Notes: a model not told the origin generated them from the letters alone. DNA of 64,000 bases from Pseudorasbora parva (GCF_024679245.1 NC_090182.1:26183274-26247273); one strand, 5' to 3'; counted from the stretch's first letter, positions 13,483 to 26,965 are shown. Program-made: numbers and translations.

Positions 13483-14813
13483 ACTCACATACCCAGCCAT
13501 TTTGGGTAATAATTTAAAAAGCAGTTCTGGAAGACTGCCTCAAATTTAATTAGAAATCTTAAGTGTAAAGTCACAGAGACGCACATCCAGAAGAATTCAG
13601 AACAGTCTCGTTGTAAACACTACAACATAGATAAAAGTAAAAGAATCTCTTTGGAGAAAGGATGTGGTTTGCTTCTTTTGTGCACCCCTAATGTTTTTCC
13701 CATTCAGCATGATTGCTGCTAATGTAGTTCAGAGAAACGGCAGCTCATAAAAGCACTGATGGCCAATCACTCCTATGGTTACTTGTAATGTTGAAGTTTC
13801 TCACTGTTGTTCAAGGACAGAACTTGGCAGTGTTGGGGTTCTGTCAACACAGAAAACAAAACCCACTCTATATCCCAGAGATGGACTCTGGCCTTTGACT
13901 GTTACTACAGAAATGCCAGCACAAAGCCTTTTGTGTGTTCTGTTATGTCTGAAGGTTATGTTCCTATATGGCAGGAAATGAAGGTGCTGTTAAAATGTAA
14001 TTTATTTGAATTAAACCGAAAAGTTGGAAACCTTTTGAGGCAATTTTAGTGAAAAGGTGAATGGTTGTGGGGGAGGCTGAAAGTTGTGCTGCAGATATCC
14101 CTTCTTGGCTTGCTTCATTTCTCGTACAGCTGTTTTTGTCCTTTGGTGCAGAAGATCTACAGCTGTGTTGCTGTACATGTGTTTGTGTGCGTTTGTGTGT
14201 AATTGCATAGTAGAGCTTAAAGAAGGAAAGAAAAAGATTTAAGAAATCAGATCCGTTTTGGCTTAGTGCACAGTGTACTAATATTTCCCCCGGATTTAAC
14301 CTCTGTAGGAATGTTTGTGAGTTTTTTTTCATGTTTAGTCTTGTAAATATTGTGACATTTATCTGGTCATGGTATTGGTTTAATTTCAAATTGTATTTAC
14401 TTAATGTGTTTTATCTTTACATTGAAGTGACTGAGTTTTTTTTTGCATATTAGTCCATTTTATATGCCTCTCTGAATGAAAAAAGGGAAAAAAGACTAAA
14501 CTAAGATCAATAGACTACCACATTTTTACAAACATTGTTGTTTACATTTAAGTAGGATTCATGTATCTTTTTTATTTAGAACATGCATAAATGAGTTGTA
14601 ATTTAGTCTTTTATGTGCTTTTTATACTGCAAAAGTTCCCACTTTAAAATGTAAGTTATTAACTGATTATTTACAGCTTTGTTTTGAAGTGTTGTGAATT
14701 GAAATGTGAATTACTCGTGTGTTTATATCCACCCTTATATACTGTACAGTAGGAGATTGTGGGAGTCATTTGAGGACACAAATTATAAATGCAATCGTGC
14801 GTGTGTGTGTGTG

Positions 14814-14857
<44 letters not shown>

Positions 14858-15000
14858 TGTATTTTAAAAATGTTATCAAGTAGATAGAAAATATATAAAA
14901 AGCCTTTTTTGTAATTTACTTGAAAAGTGAATATATTTAATGCTTGGAACAATTAAAAAAGTCAACTATTTTAATTTTGAAATTGTCATTATCATTATTT
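13483..15000 (+). other. Probable p2ry4 3' UTR
   Basis: AT-rich non-coding sequence follows the stop. Possible poly(A) hexamers are ATTAAA at 14952-14957 and AATAAA at 15156-15161. The true 3' end cannot be fixed without transcript data. A (GT)n(TA)n tract lies at 14800-14854. Short frames in this stretch have no family features. Confidence 0.4.
14800..14854. repeat. (GT)n-(TA)n compound microsatellite
   Basis: GT repeats to about 14816 run into TA repeats to 14854. Confidence 0.95.
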
Positions 15001-16937
15001 AATGTGTCCTTTTTTGAGATTCTGAAGGAGGAGGGAGGTTCTTGGGGATTTTTTCTTTGGTCAGTAGAGGTCCCCAGAACTGTTTTCAAATGTTTTTATT
15101 GAGTGAATGCATTTCATATCATTAAGCTCTCTGCCAAATGACTTTGACTATGATAAATAAACCTGTTGGCTGCTGCTTTTGTTGTGGGGGTTTCGAGGCC
15201 ATGAAAAGTGTGATATGCACAGAAGATAAAAAGTTCATGCCCAAATGAGCCAGGGCCCATGTACACAATACAAATAAATACAATTGCCAAAAAGTATGAC
15301 TGTGGGCTAAGTTTAGTCTTAGGCATTTCTGTTAAAAATGGGGGAAAAAATCATTGAAATACAATTTTGAATACAATTAAATGTAAAAAAGCTTGAGTGT
15401 TGCCAAATGCAAGGTTTATTTTTTATTTTTTGTTTGTTTTGAAGTGATTTTTGTAGTAAAATACTTCTAAAGTGGTATATGTTCTCCTACAGTTAAATGT
15501 TCTTGTTAAAGAGGATATGTGATGTTCTGAGACAAATATTTAGTCCTAATCCTCCTTCCCCCTCCTGCCTCTCTCTCTCTCTCTCTCAACTGTTTTCATC
15601 CTTTCATTCTCATGCAGGGCCCAAGGACAGGGGTTGGGAGCACTGCAATACAATACTCATAAAAGACATTGAGCAATAAAATAAATGTAACTGCTGGAGA
15701 AGCATGATTTTCCCAGCCAGTTCTAGCAATAAGTAACCTTTATGTGTCTTATTTGTGCTGTGCACTGAGGTAAAAGAGAGCTTTTACACAGTCTAAAGAG
15801 AGCTGATCTCTTGGTGACAGATGCGTGTTCAGAACAACGACTTGATCAATGTCCATATTAATCTATAAGACTGCAATATAAAAAATATATATTAAAAACA
15901 AATGAGATTAACTTTTTTTTCTGTATTCCTGCCCTCTGCCCTTCATTAATATTTGTGTTTCTTTTAGGAAGAGATGGCCTATGATCCTTAGGCAGCCAGT
16001 CATATATATCTAAAAGGTAGGCGACAACATACACATCAGGTGATTGTGAGTTCATTGCCATTCATTTTTACTGTCTCACATATGCTGCTTTATTTTATAT
16101 AAAGCAAACTATAAAGTAAAATAAATGCAGTAAACAACATTTAAACAAATAATGTAAATGTTTGTTTAAACATATAATAAAATAAAAATCATATTAACAT
16201 TAACATTAAAGATAAAAAGGCTAGGTGAGGAGGTTGTACTTCCCAGTCATAAATTCTGTTTCTGCTTGCTGTGCCATACTTTTTATAAGCAAACTGTTCA
16301 ACCTGGGATGCATGATGACTTTACTTTCATGGTCTCTCTGCTCTGTTGTTTGTCACATTTGAGAATAAACGAATGATTTCAAGGATGTGGACAAGGACTG
16401 AGATGCTGAGAGTGAAGAGGAAGAGTGACATAAAGAGGAAAGAAGTTCATTACCCGGCTGAAAAGGAGGCAAATGGCTTTCATAGTCACCATGGGAACAG
16501 GGCTTTTTCTCCCTGACAAACCTATAATAAGGTACTTCACTGGCCTAAACACAATTATTGCATGCTAAAAAGGAAATATTGCTTTCCAATGCAGTAGGTG
16601 TAGATGTTGATTTACATGGGTGTTTGAGCAGACATTTTGTATAAATGTTTAATTTACCTCTTTATTTAGATTTTGGCCACATGAAATTTCACAAGAAACT
16701 TCTTAATCCTATTACTAAATTGACAAAGTGGTGAATGAAGGGGGCACATCTATAAGAGCAATTATGTAGTTTAAACAATCATTAAAGGTTAAAGCCAAAT
16801 AACCACATAATGTCAAACAAATGTGAATTTTACAATATCTCTTCTTTCCATGTTTTCATACTTTCAGAAAAAAACATTAGATTTTGCTGTTAGGAGTTTA
16901 ATTATCACACAAAATGCAAAGCCAGCAGCAATTATAG

Positions 16938-17013
<76 letters not shown>

Positions 17014-17240
17014 CTTAATAATACTGCTTGGTTACATAATGGTAAAAGTAAAGTCAAATAGTAGAATGCTTTTATCTATGAGGGTTTATGAAAAAAAATC
17101 TAATAAGTGAATAAATGTAAATATGCCTTCATTTAAAAAAAAAAAATCTATACGATTTTAACAGTATCAAATCTTGGAATTATTTAAATGAAATCACAGT
17201 ATTTTGTAAAAAAAAAAAAAAAAGCCCATACTCTGTAACG
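15001..17240. other. Non-coding interval downstream of p2ry4
   Basis: AT-rich sequence with a short (CT)n tract near 15571-15588 and a (TA)n array at 16941-17010. I recognise no gene, transposon or conserved-looking block here. Confidence 0.4.
16941..17010. repeat. (TA)n microsatellite
   Basis: About 70 bases of TA dinucleotides. Confidence 0.97.
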
Positions 17241-17244
17241 AGGG

Positions 17245-17760
17245 ATAAAGTGCTAGTAAAATCCTAGACCTCATTCAACCAGAGGGTTACTGATCAATCT
17301 GCTCCGGGTGCAGCTGGGATCCTGGAGGCTTACAGTTGCGCTGGAGGCCGGGCTGCGTGTGACTGATGATCACACATATAGAGCTGGGAGCTATGTGTAA
17401 GGGTTACTGGGGATTAACACAGCCCAAATCAGCTGGGCCACCCCAGCCTAGACAAATTGTTTTAAACCCCATTACAGCAGCCGCACTATTTCCTTCTTAT
17501 CAAGCCCCCTGCAGCTTCTCATTAATATTCCAGATATATGGCCATGCACTCTGTATCATTGTCTATTAATGAGACGGATAATCATTCATTCAATTATTAG
17601 ACCGTCAGCCCACAGCCGTGCCCACCGGGTTAGCCTTGTTTCCCAGTCGGCGGGCAGGCTGTAACAGAGGGGTGCCAGTCAGGAGGTGAGGGTGATAGCA
17701 GGGATTACACCATATTAAAGCCTCTAATAAGACAAACAGCTCAGGAGGGTTAATGCAGAG
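17245..17760. promoter_or_regulatory. Candidate enhancer block A, about 12.5 kb upstream of sox3
   Basis: The block is clearly richer in GC and more varied in sequence than its AT-rich flanks. It contains TAAT-core homeodomain words (TTCTCATTAATATTC near 17517, TCTATTAATGAGACGG near 17561, ATTCAATTATTAG near 17588) and GGGATTA and GGATTAC words of Otx/Pitx type (near 17411 and 17702). It has no sustained reading frame. A regulatory role is inference from composition and motif density only. Confidence 0.35.
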
Positions 17761-17939
17761 AAGGTTTTGGGAGACCAGATATCTGGCTTGTTTTTTGTGT
17801 TTTTTTTTTTATGTAGAGGCTCAGCATGCTCAGCACACGCGCGGCGAGAAACTTTTGAACAATAAAACATTCCTGAGTAAACAGTTACGACCAACACTTT
17901 TAAACTATGTTATGACTTGTGTATTGACGTGCAGTTCAA

Positions 17940-18440
17940 TGAATCCTTTCTCATCTGAAGGTTAACCCTGACCTCTGTTGGCCAGAAGCTGCTGAGAGAT
18001 CAAGTGCATTGTTGATTCCTGCTGAGCAGCCCAGATCTGCTGTTCTTCTGTGAGAGCGACCGCCTGGGCCATGACAAACTTCTGAGGACAGCGATAAAAT
18101 TCTCTTAATTGACATACACACGTAAGTATACATCAGAGTACCAAGCAAAGCAAGTCCGCTCACTCTCCTTGAATGAACTTCACTTCTGTACGTGGCAAGC
18201 TTTTGCTGTTAGCGGAAGATGGTCAGACGCGGTCTGAGAGGGTCAAATGGGAACGTGGAAAAGATAGGAGGTGAAATGTTAACAAAATCATAGAAAATCC
18301 TGAGCTTGATAAATTCCTGCATGTTAAATTAACAGAAGCAGAAGCGGCAGTGGGAGAGCTTTGTCGCCGGTCCATTTTCTCGGCACAAGGCGCGCGGTCC
18401 CGGGGTCAGCGAAGTTACGAAAGTAATTAAAGCGGCTTGA
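17940..18440. promoter_or_regulatory. Candidate enhancer block B
   Basis: The sequence is varied and non-repetitive. It includes the SOX-like GCATTGTTGATT near 18007, TTCTCTTAATTGACAT near 18100 and a GC-rich core with GGCGCGCGGTCCCGG near 18389. It has no coding signature. Conservation in other fishes would be needed to support it. Confidence 0.25.
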
Positions 18441-20195
18441 TTCACTGCCTGCTGCAGAGAAAAGAAAGCAAGCTGTCATTCTGATTTAGAAAAATAAATT
18501 ACAATTTTAATAAAGGGGTGTGGGATGGGGGTGCTCTGCTGTCTGGGAGCTTGCTTGCTTGCTTGGATGGGGAAAGGTAACAGGAGGGGGTGGTCTAAGG
18601 GTTTCTAGCTGCCTACTTATCAATAGTTGCAATTTTTTGAAACCACATCGGTATTACATTGCGGAGGCACAAGTGCCCTTAAAAAAAGAAAACCCAGGGA
18701 ACATTAACATACTGATTTCATGCGCATGGCAAAGGGTCTGTGCCAATATCAGAGAGGACTCAGCACTCCTATTGTCTGCTAGAACTCTGGTCTCCTCTGA
18801 TATGAAAATTCAATTATATTATAACTAGATCTCGCACTGCGTTTTGACAGTCGACGGTAGCGTTTTGCCAGCTGCATCAGTGTGGGGGACCAGAGGGCCC
18901 TGATAGCGCTGAGGCAGCCTTTCAGACATTGACATGTTTTCAGGGGACAAGATTACTTAAATGTGTCGCATTTAAGGAAGGAGAGTTAATCTAATGCATT
19001 GCCATTATCTCTCTCAGGTAATTCCAGTACCACCCCCAATCCGCGTGTTTACGTACATGCACATCCTCTCATATTCCCAATTACACTACACTGCCATCAG
19101 ATTCTCTGCGGTCTCTCTGCTCACAATGCGTGTTTATTATTTTTTTTATCTAGTCATTGCCTATAAATAAACAGGAAGTTTTGGCTGACGGGAATCATTT
19201 TCTCAGCAGCAAGCAGTTTTTAAGCGACAGCTTTCATGGCTCTCTGAGAACTCAAGTTATTCAGTCTGAATGCCTTGAGAAGTGAGTTAAGTTGTCATTG
19301 AATTTTTTTGCGTTCATTAATTCTTTCACACAAGAGGAGCAGAGTGTGGAACTGTACCTTGTTAAAATGTATTGAGATTTAAAAATATATTGCTTTCCTC
19401 GTTTAACTTGGGCCCACTAAGAAGTAGTCTTCCGAAAAAGTAAATGTCAAAAAGCGACTTCAAAGAGCAAAACTCTCTGAACTATTTACAATTCCTTTGC
19501 ACCATTTGCCTTTTACGAGTATAGGAAGACAAATCATGTTTTTATTCATTTATTTATTTATTTTATCCCCGTCATTCGAAATAAGATTAGATGTTTTTAT
19601 TATAGTAATGTTCTAGGGGCCGGTTGCAAAAAAGTTAGTCATCACATTTTTTTTTTTCTAAAAGACTGTTCATAACTGATTTAAGTCAGTTACTTAAAAA
19701 TGTAGATTGGTCTAATCTGATGCTAAAAAGTAAGCAGCTAATGCTAGAATATACACACATTCTTAACCTAAGGGCTATGTTTATGCAACTGGACCTAGGT
19801 CAGCTTAAGGCTTTAAAGAGATTGTTCACCCTAAAAAACATAGTTTGTCCATACAGCAGAAGTCAGTAGGGTCTAGTGTCATTTTGGCACCCCAAACTTC
19901 AATCACATGGACGAAAACAGTCAAAACATTCTACAAAATATTGTCTTTTGTGCGCCACAGAATAAAGAAAGTAATACTAGTGGAACTACATGAGTTATTT
20001 TTTGGGTAGCTATCCCTTAAGATATGATCGATGTATTTGAATGTATGAATTTTAAAGGGATAGATTGAGTCATCAAGAGAGCACAAAGTGAATTAGAGAA
20101 TATTTTGGAGTGTAAATATAACAGAAATCTTGCAGGAGTTTCTTCCTTTCACTGGACTCCAGTGCTCATTGTGTGTGTGTGTGTGGTTCTATGTC
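18441..20195. other. Non-coding interval with one MITE remnant
   Basis: About 19812-20022 carries inverted ends (AAAGAGATTGTTCACCCTAA and TTTTTTGGGTAGCTATCCCT) of the cyprinid TTAA-type MITE family. The rest has no recognisable gene. 19000-19290 is mixed-composition sequence that may include conserved elements, but no single motif decides this. Confidence 0.45.
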
Positions 20196-20199
20196 AGAG

Positions 20200-20480
20200 A
20201 GGCCAAGGCACAGGAAACGCCCCCCTCTTCAGCCCACAGCCCTGAGACCTGAGAGTGGACCCCCCATTAACCCAGCACAAGAACACACATACCTGCCTCC
20301 CCTCATTAGGCTGTGTTGAAGTACATGCTCTCCCAAAAGGAGAATAGAAATCCTAATTAGTATTCTCTGCAGGGCCACAACCATTAGCACTTAATTAGCA
20401 CAGAGAGCACCCCTCTTTCCGGGTGTGTTATGTTGAGTACAATATTTCTGCATATTCGCTGTATGCCTTGGCCATAAAGA
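20200..20480. promoter_or_regulatory. Candidate enhancer block C
   Basis: The block holds clustered homeodomain words: TCCTAATTAGTATTC near 20351 and GCACTTAATTAGCACAG near 20387, with GC-rich segments on either side. It is non-coding. The role is inferred from motif clustering within the sox3 upstream region. Confidence 0.3.
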
Positions 20481-20726
20481 GTTCGCTTTTGTTTTGCACG
20501 TGTGCTTTTAGATCTGTTTATTCTTAAATTGCAATGATTTTTTTGAACTAATCTAATTTAATATATTTAGGAGTAATATACAGGGAGAATAAAACAACAT
20601 CCTCATGATACAGGAAATGTCATAGCGACTGACCCCCTGCTGACCCTCATGACTAGGTCAGTAAGTCTATTAAAATATCATATAATTTGGCCCCTTTTAT
20701 CACAAGGCAAGGTTAGTTTAGGTTGC

Positions 20727-20727
20727 A

Positions 20728-20818
<91 letters not shown>
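20727..20818. repeat. (A)n-(TA)n tract
   Basis: About 19 A residues are followed by about 73 bases of TA repeats. Confidence 0.95.
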
Positions 20819-20821
<3 letters not shown>

Positions 20822-20859
20822 TAAATAATTCATGATATTTTTATCATTTAGTGCACAGA

Positions 20860-21480
20860 GTAGGGATGCTGGAGATGAGTTTGGGGGATTTTATTCACCT
20901 TCCCCATTCCTCCTTCAGCTGTTTTCAGTCCTCGGCTCAGCCTAGGGCCGGTGCTACATTTCACTTCCTGAAACTTTAGAGGTGGAAAGCCATCATTTGA
21001 CAATTTGGCCTGAATGGGGCGGCCGGCAGATTGAATGTCGTTTTCCCACCAGGCTTCTCCATCCAGCCCAGCATGAAGGGGGTTGGACGAGTAGGATTGG
21101 GTGTAATGTGCAGAGTAAAATTAGCTCTTTGATGGCAGTTAATGGTTTGAGATGAGTGCCACTGACGTAGATTTCCAGGAAGATCTCTCTTTCTTCCTGC
21201 AGCTTGCTCTCTCTTCCCCTACACACCTGTAAGATCAGACTGGGCCGGCCCTGTTGTCAAGGCTGTAATTTGTCCCTTATCAATATAATTATGCAATTCT
21301 AGTGGCCTCCTCCTGCTCAGATGGCCAGTTTTCCAGGTGACTAATCCCATACTTTAAACCCGTGGAAATCACACAGACTGGATGAGGAGCCCACCTCAGA
21401 GCAGGCCAAATTAAGTTACTTGGTTATAGCATAATTACTGGAAAATAATGTGCAATATAAGTGGCGGCAGTTAAATTCTC
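20860..21480. promoter_or_regulatory. Candidate enhancer block D
   Basis: A non-repetitive block with higher GC than its flanks, including GATGGCAGTTAATGGTTTG near 21131 and ATCAATATAATTATGC near 21279. No coding signature fits: the minus-strand frame at 20993-21226 has no known motif. A regulatory role is inference. Confidence 0.25.
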
Positions 21481-23459
21481 TATTTTTGTGTAATTGCCTC
21501 CTGTGGCATGCATGGTAATGATGTGCTTAACAGCCAACCTTTTTCAGTGTGTTGTTGTGTGTGTGTGTTGTTGTGGTCAATGTGTTGACTGCCCTTAGAT
21601 GGGGCCAAGGGTGGAGTTTGCGGTAGTAGTGGTTTCTTATCTTTTCTTAATGACATGACTCTTTGCATAACAAACATAAATAAAACAGAAATTCTTGACC
21701 TCGCATATGCATAACTATGCAGTCAGATTGATCTATGAGAATTCCCTCTATATTTATGTAAGCCTTCTTTTGCCTCAGGTTGCATATTGACAGATGGGTT
21801 GCGAGGGCTGCGTTTAATGTCTTTATTAATCTGTGTCTGTCATTTTGACAAAGATGGAAATAAAACACCATTTACTGTCAGGAGCCATCAAGACGATCAG
21901 AACAACAATTAAAGGCTGTAATGGATGAGCACAGAAAGGTCATCATTTATATGGCAGGTTAGGAACATGTTTGCACTGCTTTGAATTATGTTATATGTTT
22001 TGTTAATGTTATATGTTCTTAGTTTAAAACTTAGTTTTACCCTTTTAACAAGCCCCAGTCAGGCAGTAACCCTGAGCATTGACATTCTATTTTTTTTTTT
22101 TTATTTCAGACTCTCTCAGTCGTTTCTCTCTCATGCTGTGGTGCTTTTCAGGAGCTCCAGGTCAGTTTCCCTACCAAGTTTTGTGGTCTGCCTTGTTGTC
22201 CATTCTGCTCAGCTATTTAAAAAATGTTGAATATCAACAATGGCTTTCACTGGGGCATTGTCAACTTTTGTATGAAGCAATCTTGGCTGAATGCGATGGC
22301 TCCCAGTGCAGGGAGGGCTTGGCTCAGCGCTGCTGCGGAATGGAAGACTGCAGCTCGCTTGCCCTTCTCTGTCTCGTCTCGGCTCAAAGCGGCATGGTTT
22401 GAGAATCTTACCCCGCTCTCTCCAGCTGAACAGTATGCAGGACCTTAAATGCAGAGAAGGATTTTGAAGAACGACTGTGCAACGGTGAGTGTCTTTCTGG
22501 AAAACTGCAGCTGTGGGCTGGAGTACATTTAGAGGGGAGGGGGGGCTTATTCAGGGGTAAATGGGGTGGGGTGGGGGTTTTTGTTGGATTTTGTTGACAT
22601 TTCAGTTCAGAGGCTACAAAGAGTTAAAAACAAACACATTTAACTTGTCAGAGACTTCCTTTTGACAAAATTAAGTTAGGCTGTCATTCTGTTGAGTCAT
22701 TTTTGTTAAAGTGAGTGTTCTCATTCTGCATCATGAAGTAATCATTGGATGATGGTACTCCCTATTCATAACCATTGCCCTATTTAATCATCAGTTTTGA
22801 GTGTTCAGATTAAAGACTTTAAACTTTCTAATATTCAACACGATTCTAAAACTTTGCCTAATTTTTTGCCTAATTTTTTGCCGAGCAAAATTGTATTGAT
22901 AAAACGATGACACAAGCCACTAAAGATATGGAGCAGTGCTCTGTCTGTGCCACATGTGGTCTATACATGATGTGTGTAGCTCTGAAAGGTAGTCGAATGT
23001 CTTTGTCAGGCTGTCGCCAAGAGGAAGCAGTTAGCGTCTGCGACGTGTCCCCGCCAGTGCAACCGCAACAGCTTGTATCTGCCATTGACATGTCAGTTTC
23101 CAGGGCTTTGAGCTGTCAGCCCTACTGCGCCCTTCTCACCCTTCAGCAGTAGCGAGAGAGTGGAAGAAAGAGTGTTTGTGTGAAGGATGGCAGACTGCCA
23201 TATTAGTGGCAAACGAGTATACAAGATATAAATAGAGAAAGGAAGTAATGCACATTTGGGTCATTTTAAGGGGCTCGTCATGTACTGTTCAGATTACAAA
23301 ATAACTTTTCTCCCTGCCAGGTCAAAGCAGAGCAACCAAAGTGATGAGACTAATAAGTGTAAAAATGTTAGTGGGATGTTATTATTTTTAGTGTTAACAA
23401 TTATTGTAAATATTACGGACAGTGTCCACCTATAAGGGTCCGGTTTAGTCCTCTGTGTA
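21481..23459. other. Non-coding interval
   Basis: No gene is recognised. Overlapping frames at 21988-22448 and 22870-23152 have no domain features and do not share splice phases that would link them. A small tandem duplication (TGCCTAATTTTT) occurs at about 22856-22882. Confidence 0.35.
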
Positions 23460-24140
23460 TCCTCTGTGTCTCTCTCTACCAAGGTGAACAGATTCATCCC
23501 CAGGCACCCAATCCATTATCCTGTCAACAACAGCAGGTCCCTGCCACAGTTAGCAGCAACACTGGCCATAATGAAATCATCAGTAATCCCAAAACTCATC
23601 TCATCATACCCAAGGTAATTAATGCATTTGGAGGGCGATGGCTAACTCTTAATTAAATTATGCTTCTTTTAATGAGGCCTTTATGTAGAGTAAATTTATT
23701 GCCAGTATCTCCATTATCAAGTGCTCGGCGCTCAACAGAGATTCGTCATTTTCACCTCAAATCACTCGCAGATTAACGTAATGAAGCCCATGATTAATAT
23801 ATCAATTTATACTTGTTTGTTTCTTTCCTCAAGATTTAATAAATTACCCAGCATAATTAGTTCTTCAGGATTTTGCCACAGCCAAAACCTCAGTTCTTGC
23901 TAATAATGCATAAAGTATTATCGTTACATATTCATTTTAGAATAATTTGGAGATAACAACTTTGTGGCATTAATCATATTACAAAATTGGGAGTATTTAA
24001 TTAATTAAAGATATAGCCTGCAAATTAATTGTGCATTTGCACAATATTATCTTAACTAATGAAGGTCTGACGAAGCGACTGTTTCGTTTTTAAAAGGCAC
24101 CAGATTAGTGGGATCTTAATTATGTTTAAAACAAAAGCCA
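23460..24140. promoter_or_regulatory. Candidate enhancer block E, rich in TAAT cores
   Basis: Many homeodomain-type words cluster here: AAGGTAATTAATGCATTTGG near 23611, CTTAATTAAATTATGC near 23649, AGATTAACGTAATG near 23770 and AATTAATTAAAG near 23999. AT-richness alone will produce some of these, so support is weak, but the density is higher than in neighbouring AT-rich DNA. Confidence 0.25.
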
Positions 24141-26220
24141 TCTGCTTGCCACATTTGGTGCAAAGCAAAATCAGACAACTCAGCATTCTCTGCTAAACAA
24201 AAAAAGAGAAAGTTTCTATTGTTTTGGAGAAACTGTAGTACATGGAAATGATTCAAAAGATACATGGGAAATAATGAGGTTTGTAATTAGCCTTCCAGCC
24301 AATGATGACATTTCAAGGATGGCAGTTCTTGTCCATTTCTGCAAGTCTGACTGACAAAAGACAGCACAGAATTAACCAAATGCTCAAGATGCTTAATATG
24401 ATATATATATATATTTTTTTTAATTTCAATTATTTTAATTCATTTTCTTGTTTTAAAATAATTAATATAGTTCCGGGCATGACACGCACGACACCCTAAT
24501 AGTTTTTCTGACAGGCACTTAAACTAGAGACCTTCTAAACATCATCACAGTGCTGATGTGAAGGAGACAGAGGTGCCAACACGCTGAGAAATTCCTTCAC
24601 AGATACATTCAGACGAATCTAATAACACCTCTAAACTCAAAGACAATTGCTTGTGCTATTAGAATTTGCTCAGTGATTTAATCAAAACTATATTTATAGT
24701 AATTTTCTGCTAAATTAAATCAGCTGTTTAATTGAAATTAGCTTTCACTGGGTTAGAATAAATGTAGTTAAAACTATTTTCATTTAACGCATCATGTACT
24801 AAATGGGGTTTTATTAATGTTTCACTAAAATTTTCCTCCTGAAAGTTAAAGATATTGTAGAAAAATGTTATCATTGAGGAGCAAATAGGGGCTGTGTATT
24901 CACACCATGTGCTGCAGGTCTTAATGTCTCAGCAGATGATGTGTGCACATTAGCTTCATGCTGCATTAGATGAGGAATCCTATTTATCACTGACTGGGCT
25001 AAAGAGCTTCTCAAACATGCTCAATTCCTCTGTTGCAGTGAATATCACATAAGAATATGATCGTTTTCACAGTAAACCACACACTATATATAAAACTAAG
25101 TTAGTGTGAAAATGATCATATTCTTTGTAAATGCTTAACATAAGTGGCATACATCTAAACAATTTAAAAAGGATAGTTGGAAAAAAAATCTTTATGTATG
25201 CACAACCTTTATGTGGTCATGCCTGGCTTCTATAGTAAAGAAACAGTTAATTGCAAAAAGTCTGCATGAACACAATTAGGCATGAATTGTTTTTTTGTGT
25301 TGTTTAGGAGGGACTTCATAAAGTTTGCTCCATGACAGGATCTATACCCTGCGGTGCAATAAATCACATATTGAAGATAGTACAATGTGTTTTAAATCAG
25401 TGATGCTTTTATATCCTTTTATATCTAGAGCGTGATGGACATATTTTCTTCTTTTTCAGGTAAAAGGGCTTATCTTTTCTAAAGCTGCATGATAACAAGA
25501 CAAATCAGTTAATCAAAAGGCTGTGGACATCAGCGGAAGACATGAAGTGCCTTACCTGTGGTTTACCTGTACATTCCCTGCAGGTAACTGAATCTTTAAT
25601 GGTGAAGAACCTCAAAGAAATGGATGTAAGAAATGTCCTTGAGAGAAATGTTTCAGTCTCTAATTCTGAAAATACTTGATTATTAATTATTATTTTAAAC
25701 GAAATTAATCTTGTGTCACTCATCCACAAAAAGAAACTGCAAAATTAAATATTTTATTTTGAAATGAACGAATTGGTTTGATTGTGATGTCTAAATGTGG
25801 CTGGCATTTGAGCTTTGAACCCCACATGTTGTTCATTCGATACATCTGCAAGTCAGTCAACAACGGTTAACTTTATACAAACTTGCTGAGGACAGTGTGT
25901 GAGGAAGCAAGACTTGTCTTTTTTTTCTTTCTGGAATCTAATCCATATTTGTAATTATCTGTTAAACAAGGCTGTTTATACATTAAATTATTTGTTTCGA
26001 TTGCATACTTGTTATGAATTTTCCGAAACGCGCACATTAACTAATTCTTCGATTAAAACAGCCTAAATAAATAGTTTAAAATTATAGGCTAATTTGACAT
26101 CGACAAGCAGCGCGTATACATGTTTTGTTTTTATGTGTTGGTGACTCAAAATGCTTATAATAAACTGAACTAAAATAGGAAACGAAACAAAAATGGCGTT
26201 TTTTATTTTATTTTACAGCA
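24141..26220. other. Non-coding interval upstream of sox3
   Basis: AT-rich DNA without transposon signatures. An inverted repeat pair, AAGAATATGATCGTTTTCAC near 25051 and GTGAAAATGATCATATTCTT near 25107, is visible. No gene is recognised. Confidence 0.35.
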
Positions 26221-26530
26221 ATTTGCATATCACTGTTGGCTGCTTAATATTAATGACCGGACTCATGTTACAACTTGTATAAAACGGGATATCATTCCAA
26301 TAGTTCGCAGTGACATCTGAAAGAAGGTCAGACCCAAGCCTCTGTTCTTTAATTGACCAGTGAATATTATTTTACTAGTGTCTGAACCAGAGGGGACGCA
26401 ACCATTCAGCGAAATACAATAGGAATAACAGACCGTGCTGAAATTGCATCTTAATTTGCATATTCGGTTCAAAAATCATGCAAATCCCAAATGAGACGGT
26501 CTTTATTGTGCCTGCAATTGAAAAATCATT
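26221..26530. promoter_or_regulatory. Octamer cluster, candidate POU/SOX-responsive module upstream of sox3
   Basis: Three perfect octamers occur within 265 bases: ATTTGCAT at 26221-26228 and 26454-26461, and ATGCAAAT at 26478-26485. The last two are convergent and 16 bases apart. A SOX-like ATACAATAGG lies near 26414 and further TTGCAT/TTTGCA words flank them. The cluster is 3.5 kb upstream of the sox3 ATG. SoxB1 genes are known targets of POU5/POU3 factors, which bind this octamer. Function is inferred. Confidence 0.45.
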
Positions 26531-26872
26531 CTGTTAACCATGGTAACTCTGGCCTTATTCGTAGCCAGTGAGTTGAAACAAAAAAGTTATTAATTCATAC
26601 GGTTATGACGTTTAAATTGACTCCAGAGCCGTGCCTAATGGTTCGGGAAGGCTATTTGATCTCAAAAATCGGAGGTGAAGATTAAAGACTAAAAAATAGC
26701 CTATATATTTTAGTAGGATATACTATCGTTTTGACTAGGCTCGTTGAACGTAATGAAGTTATTGCTCTAATGTTGTAGGCTACAGAATAGCCTATCGAAT
26801 TACTCAAATTAAACTGTTTTCCCCCAAAATGAATATATATAGGCTATCGCACTTACATGATTTTTTAAAAGA

Positions 26873-26876
<4 letters not shown>

Positions 26877-26961
<85 letters not shown>
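26877..26961. repeat. (TA)n microsatellite
   Basis: About 85 bases of TA repeats. Confidence 0.97.

Positions 26962-26965
<4 letters not shown>

Noticed and set aside
21988..22448. Overlapping plus-strand frames of 74-107 codons
   Set aside because: No domains, AT/T-rich leader and no splice phases linking them to other exons.
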